From Ampelocalamus luodianensis (Eukaryota; Streptophyta; Magnoliopsida; Poales; Poaceae): a stretch of 64,000 nt of DNA. The DNA is taken from assembly GCA_036346255.1 (NCBI GenBank), contig CM070619.1:38880342-38944341 (forward strand), read 5' to 3'. Every line of letters begins with the position of its first letter. The first letter of the stretch is position 1. A program made the position numbers and the translations under genes. This document shows, one piece after another, positions 59,259-64,000 of this stretch. The notes under the pieces are model-generated. The model was given only the letters and a program-made list of their open reading frames with translations. It searched no databases and was not told the origin of the DNA.

Positions 59259-59943
59259 AACACTTGTGGGAAAGCAGGCACAGTTAGCTTTTGGGAAATT
59301 AAGTTTGGGTTATGGTTGGGAATGTTATGTCATTATGTTAGTTTGTTCAAATCTGAAATGAATTCATGAACACGTAGTTCGCGCGTTAATTTTGTTGGGA
59401 AATGAATTGTGCCACGAATGAGATGTTCGTGTGTTGATTATATTTGGAGAGTATACCTTTGATGATAATTACTTACTGTTATCAAATGTTTTCTAAATGT
59501 TTTACAAATGGGAAGATAGAATCTTTTATCTATATGCAAAACTTGCTTTATGCTGAAAACTGACTAGTGTAGTAGCCTTCCTTTGGTACTTACATGCATC
59601 TTTATTTCTTTTGAAAGTCTCGCGAGTACAACTTTATACTCTAACAGTGTCTATTTATTTAGGTGAGAACGATGGGTGCAACGGTTTTAACTCCAGTTGG
59701 TTGCTTGTGGGATTTTGGGCATGCCAACTCGGTTATTCCCTTTTTACTTTAAGTTTATCTTCCGCTGCGATTTATTTGTATTATTGTTATTTAGATTTGG
59801 CCGATTGGCCATCTTATGTAAAATTGGGACCATAAGGTTCTATATGTTGAATATGTATCAAAGTTTCTATTCTCTTGTACGATTGTGTATGGATGTGATT
59901 GCAATGTTGTATTTGGATATGTGCATGTTAGCCACTGATCCTT

Positions 59944-60780
59944 ACATCCTCAGTGGTGTCTACAGTTTTGGGTATCATCTTCGAAGTGATCTATACTTAG
60001 CCTTACTACCTATGTGGCTTGATAGAGATGCACTAAAGTAACCTACCACACTAGGTTGACCCTTAGTTATAGCATATCTTACTTACTACCTCTAGTTAAG
60101 TCAATCACTACCTTATAAGGTCTATGGCTCTTTCCTACTAGATCTCGCTTAACGATCGACCCTATTGTCTTGATTACTATCACTAGCATGAGGCTAGGTC
60201 ATAGCCACTACTAATCTTCACTAAGTTTTATCACTACTACCCCTTTGCATTGCTCCAAACGTCGAGGACACACTTAGTTGCTTAATCAACTTCTAGCATG
60301 GTCTACATGTCAATTGACATACATGCATATACATATACTTTTATTCCCATCCTTATTCTATGTCCTAAGTATATGTAAGCTTACACATCTTACTACCAGG
60401 TTACTATACTAAGATTTACCCTATGCAATCCTTATTAACCTTTGGGGTAACCTATCGTTACCACTATCTTGCATACAACTTATACTGTAATTGAGCATTT
60501 ATCCGAGTTAGTTAGTTAGTTAACTTCCAGCTATTTCTCATTAACTCCTGATTAAAATAATTGTGAACTGCTAGTTAGACCTTTACTTGCCTAACTTACT
60601 AATTGATTGAATTCACTGTGCATTTGTCGATTGCAATACCTACTAACCAGCTTACCTGTAGTTCCAATAGTCAGCTGCTCATACATAGCACATAAACTGC
60701 TAGTTAGATACAAACATGTGGACCCCTACTGTCATTCAACTACTAATAGTCCAAAGCTCTTATAGGCGGACCCCACTATC
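59944..60780. other. Unassigned AT-rich stretch right of truncated H LTR
   Basis: It starts at a sharp break in H homology. It is rich in CTAC and TTAC words, has no frame of note, no LTR edge and no match to other parts of the window that I can see. It may be the 3' part of LTR K (reverse) with a lost end, or older flanking DNA. Confidence 0.4.
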
Positions 60781-62632
60781 ATACACCCACACTCCTACAC
60801 ATAGAGAGGAAGATAGAGAACATAGAGAAGGGGAGAAGTAGAGACGGCTCGGCGGCACTTGATGCTAGCGAGGTGGTTGAGGTGGTCGATGACGGCGATC
60901 GTGGGTGGCAAGAATGGAACAGAGATGCCAAGGCGATCCCGTTGGTGGTGGCAGCGTAGCCGGGAGTGGACGGGAGCGACGAGCGGTGGCCAGTGCCAGG
61001 GGAGGAGATGGGGTGACGGTGTGGGAGGGGAAGAGGGAAAAAGGTAGCATACACATGAGCACCGAGAGAGCAAGGGGAGCTCACCAGGGCTATTAGTGGA
61101 GGCGGGGAGGAGCCGAGGTGGCTTGGCGATGGGAGCCCAATGCGGCGTGGACGGCTTGCCATGATAGTGGCCCTACGAAGGACAGGGGCCAAAGTGGGTG
61201 GTGGGGAAAGGTATACGAGGGTGTGGGGGTGCTCCTGAAGTGAGGGATTGACCAGAGGCTTACCGAGCAAGAAGTAGTGGCCATGGCAGCGATTTCAACC
61301 ATGGACGAGGATGATGATGGTGGCGCCGTGCTTTGGTGGTTGAAGTTCCCAATTGACTGAGGGCTTCTGCTCGTGCTGTAGTGGAAGACACGATGATGTG
61401 GTCTAGATGACGAGGTCTTCACCGAGGTGGTCATAATGATGAAGGAAGGCGACGGCCGGCGGGCGTAGTGCGACATCACAGGTTCGAGCTAGGCTTAGGG
61501 AGGGAGCAGAGGGCGTGGGGGACGGAAGAGAGGAGGATAGCGTTAGGGCGGTGCTGGAGGGCTCGATGGTGGTGGTCAGAGATTATTGGGGCGGCGGCGT
61601 GGCCGACCAAGAAAAGGCGATGCCCTTGGGCTCTTGTGTTTGGTGGAGAGTACATAAAGAAGGGGAATACCGAGGGAGAGGTGGAAGCAGCTCGGTGCGG
61701 GCCTTAAGTAGGCGGGAGAGAGAGGGGGAGGTAGGGGTTGGCATCGACATGCGACGCGACTGCGGCGGGTGGTGGGGTGGCGTGGGAGCAGGGGCTCGGA
61801 GCGACGTAGAGCGAGACCAATGGGACAGGTTGGCGTCTAGGTGATGGCACCGTGACGAGCTGACGTGGGCATATGAGAGGAGGACGATGTGGGAAATGAG
61901 TGATGGCATGGGCGAGCAGCATGGCTACAGGGGGCGAGGACGGTGGTGCTGTGGTTATAGGAGCAATGATGGGAGGCGACATGTTGTGATGTTGTGGCTG
62001 GCAGCATGGCACCAGTGCAGTGGTAATGCAATGGGAGTTGGCGGGAGTGACAGGCGGCAGTTGAGCGAGGATGATGATGAAGCGGCGATGGCATGTTAGG
62101 CGCACAGCGTGGGCAGCCTAATGCCAAGGCGGTATGGGCGTTGGGATGCAAAGGGGCTGGCGAGGTGATCTGCGGCCGAGCGATGGGAGGGGAGGCTGTT
62201 GCATGAGCTTGGGGAGTCCGACACAGCGCACTGGGCAATGGCTTGTGGGCACGCTAGTGCGTGATGTGACCGGCGCGCAGGAGCAGGCAACAGCATGGGC
62301 CTGCGGACATGCATGGCTGTCAAGCGCGAATTAGAGTGACACGGCACAACAGGCAGTGGTGTGGTGCACACACTAGTGCATAATGTGATTGGCATGCAGG
62401 AACAGGGCGATGTGATGTATGGTACAGGAGACGACAGGCTGCTAGGCTGGCAGTTGGGCAGACGGAAAGAATGAAAGTAGAAGTCGGGCTAGGCTGGGTG
62501 GCTTTAGGCATAGACCGCAGTTTTGAGGTCAAGGTTTTAAGTAACAACCCACAGATTCGAACATCGATGAAGTGCAATAAAAAGTTTTTAAAATCCCGTA
62601 TTTTTACCTTTGGGACTTTTTGGGGTGTTACA
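60781..62632 (-). mobile_element. Element K, minus-strand LTR (start certain, end unknown)
   Basis: The right edge TTTTTGGGGTGTTACA is, on the minus strand, TGTAACACCCCAAAAA, a typical LTR start, directly abutting L sequence. The GC- and purine-rich body resembles the U3 and leader of LTR I, including ACTTAAGG near 61705 at the TATA place. Overlapping frames on both strands (60779-62577) are low-complexity GC-rich readings without domain motifs and are not called. No polypurine tract lies to its right, so it is a 5' or solo LTR inserted in L. The left edge is not found. Confidence 0.6.
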
Positions 62633-63351
62633 CCTTAGTTGACTTTAATGGTGCACGATCGGGGATGAAATGGTCATTTTTCGGAGCTCGAGTGTGCGCG
62701 TTAATGGCAGTGGCACGGTGAATAATAAGGGGCAAGGAAGAAAGCGCCAATAGGTGGGCCTGCGCTGGCGGTGAGAGGAGGGAAGGAGGCCGGGTGGGCT
62801 GACGCGGGAAGGTGGGCCAGGAGAAGCGGGCCCCGGGGAGGAAAAGGAAAGGAAAAGAAAAAATAAAATGGGTCGTGGGCTAAAAAGAGAAGAAATGGGA
62901 CGAGAAAGAAAAATTCATCCCGAAAATTATTTTGGAATTTTTAAGTGTTTTTTGAATTTTAGAAAATGCAACAAATTAATTTGGCTTTTAGAAAATAGCA
63001 AATAGAGTTACAAAATTCTAGACAAATTCATAGAAATTCCTTGAATTATTTTGAACTTAATAAAATTATTTTCGACTTAAACTTGGTTTTTATTTTTTCC
63101 CATAAATTATTTTTATTTTCTATAAAACAGGAAAAACCTTTTTAAATACCAGAAAATTCAAGAAATTAATTAAATTTTTATTTTTAACTCTAAATCCAAG
63201 AAAATGCCAGAAAACTCAATAAATTTTGTTTTTGACTTATAAATTTTAGGAAATTCAAGAAAAGCAAGGAAACCCTTTTAAAACTCAAAAATCCAAATAA
63301 AATAATAATTTATAAATTTTATTTTTAGTAACAGAACTTTGGGATGTTACA
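62633..63351 (-). mobile_element. Element L, start of a minus-strand LTR
   Basis: The right edge ACTTTGGGATGTTACA is TGTAACATCCCAAAGT on the minus strand, as in LTRs A and H. The 700 bases left of it are AT-rich U3 turning GC-rich near 62880, ending where K is inserted. The next part of L would be left of K and I cannot find it. There is no frame of note. Confidence 0.6.
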
Positions 63352-64000
63352 TGATGCAATTTCACCAATGTTTTGTAATTATCTTCGATACTAGTGTTTG
63401 TCTATCTTTCCTCTATACTAGGACTCGTAGGCCCCGATGTTTCGGAGGTTGGTGCAAGGCAAGGTAGCAACAAGAGGTGTGTCGATGCACAGTATTCACT
63501 TGTTTTCACCCCAAAGATCTCTTGAAATGGCAAGGTATAATGATGTTTTAGTACAAGTCTAGTGATTTACACTCACAATTCCACTAGTGTGGCACGTCAA
63601 CTAACCATGCAGGTTTTTGAGCTAAAAAACATACAAAAAGGTGATCAAGAGCCAGAAGTCACTAAGGAGTTGCTGGGACAAGCAAAACAGTTGATGCAGC
63701 AACTATTGGTAGCAGCTCGGCCGAGCTGGCCAAGGCACGGCTGAACCACCTTAGCAGGCCAGGAGGGAAGCCCAAGAGTTGGGCCAAGCCTTGGTCAACC
63801 GAGGAGGGCATAGATCGGCCGACTAGGCCAAGTCCAACACCCCGAAGAGATGGCCAATACCCTATCGACCGAGCCAACCATGCTCCAGCCAAGCCAACCT
63901 ACTTTGAATCCACCAAGTCAAGTCTGTAACCATGCCAAGACCTATCTAGCCTAGCCACACCTAGCCCGATCGAGTGCATTGAACTCCACCTTGAGGTGCC
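63352..64000. other. Unassigned sequence right of L
   Basis: Contents are a 60-codon plus frame (63562-63744, ending PSWPRHG) with no motif I recognise, and GGCCAAG/GCCAAGCC words repeated loosely from 63715 to the end. The TGATG at 63352 may be one copy of L's target duplication. I see no supported gene here. Confidence 0.4.

Larger units (their letters stand above)
44447..59943 (+). mobile_element. Element H 3' LTR, split by G/F and truncated
   Basis: The LTR consists of 44447-46848 and 57961-59943 (with one 5-base duplication), 4.4 kb in all. Between them lies the G/F insertion. It starts TGTAACATCCCC after the polypurine tract. The 5' part has AT-rich U3 (44460-44950), a GC-rich part with frames I reject (45130-46070) and a stretch with no features (46080-46260). 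It departs from the 5' LTR at GATCCTT (59943): the 5' copy has about 120 more bases to GGTCCTCACA. So the distal end of H was lost and joined to unrelated sequence. Confidence 0.87.

Noticed and set aside
60779..62577. Many overlapping frames of 60-163 codons on both strands
   Set aside because: GC-rich LTR sequence (K) with His/Pro/Ser-rich readings, several frames at once and no domain motif.
63562..63744. 60-codon frame near the right edge
   Set aside because: Short, with no motif or context I can name; it could be part of an element continuing outside the window, but I cannot support a gene.
1..64000. CRISPR arrays, phage or bacterial operon features
   Set aside because: No regularly spaced identical repeats and no bacterial-type gene layout; the sequence is clearly plant retrotransposon DNA.

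Overview
This window is intergenic, repeat-packed plant DNA, most likely from a grass with a large genome, probably pericentromeric or other heterochromatin. The grass call is an inference. It rests on several nested Ty3/gypsy chromoviruses with 4-5 kb LTRs, initiator-methionine tRNA primer binding sites and a C-terminal chromodomain on the integrase (Tekay/Del-like). I see no host protein gene, rRNA, tRNA or CRISPR array. Nearly every base belongs to an LTR retrotransposon or to debris of one.

Layout. The elements are lettered A to L. The left half is a Russian-doll nest. A (1-10097, +) sits in the pol gene of B. B (10098-15117, +, only its 3' part in window) sits in the chromodomain region of C. 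C (15118-25176, -, with gag, pol and one LTR in window) sits in pol of D. D (25177-30842, +) sits in J (30843-32209, a minus-strand LTR piece). J sits in the 5' LTR of H. The other halves of B, C, D and J must lie left of base 1.

H (32210-59943, +) is the host of the right half and the best-preserved gag-pol. Its pol is split by a solo LTR, I (39778-44022, -, duplication GAGTC). Its 3' LTR is split by a solo LTR, G (46849-57960, +, duplication ACTAT). G is itself split by F (48171-57012, -, duplication ACATC). F is non-coding, and its right end carries an extra copy of the start of its internal region plus 16 bases of a third LTR. H's 3' LTR stops about 120 bases early at 59943. After that come unassigned sequence and two more minus-strand LTR pieces, K (ending 62632) and L (ending 63351). 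The last 650 bases are unassigned.

How the parts work together: intact relatives of these elements encode Gag (particle), protease, reverse transcriptase, RNase H and integrase. The chromodomain is thought to steer integration into heterochromatin, which fits the self-nesting. No copy here has an open gag-pol. F, G, J, K and L show no coding capacity and would need proteins from other elements.

The most interesting signals are in the LTRs. One is a block carrying CTATTCGAATAG and a CCCTGCAGGG/CTCTGCAGAG palindrome that changes symmetrically between families. Another is a GAGTAC...GTACTC hairpin just before a splice-acceptor-like site, found in nearly every LTR. There are also recurrent CHG-to-CG one-base losses that look like either a methylation-linked sequencing artefact or a real deletion process, and F has a multi-LTR architecture.
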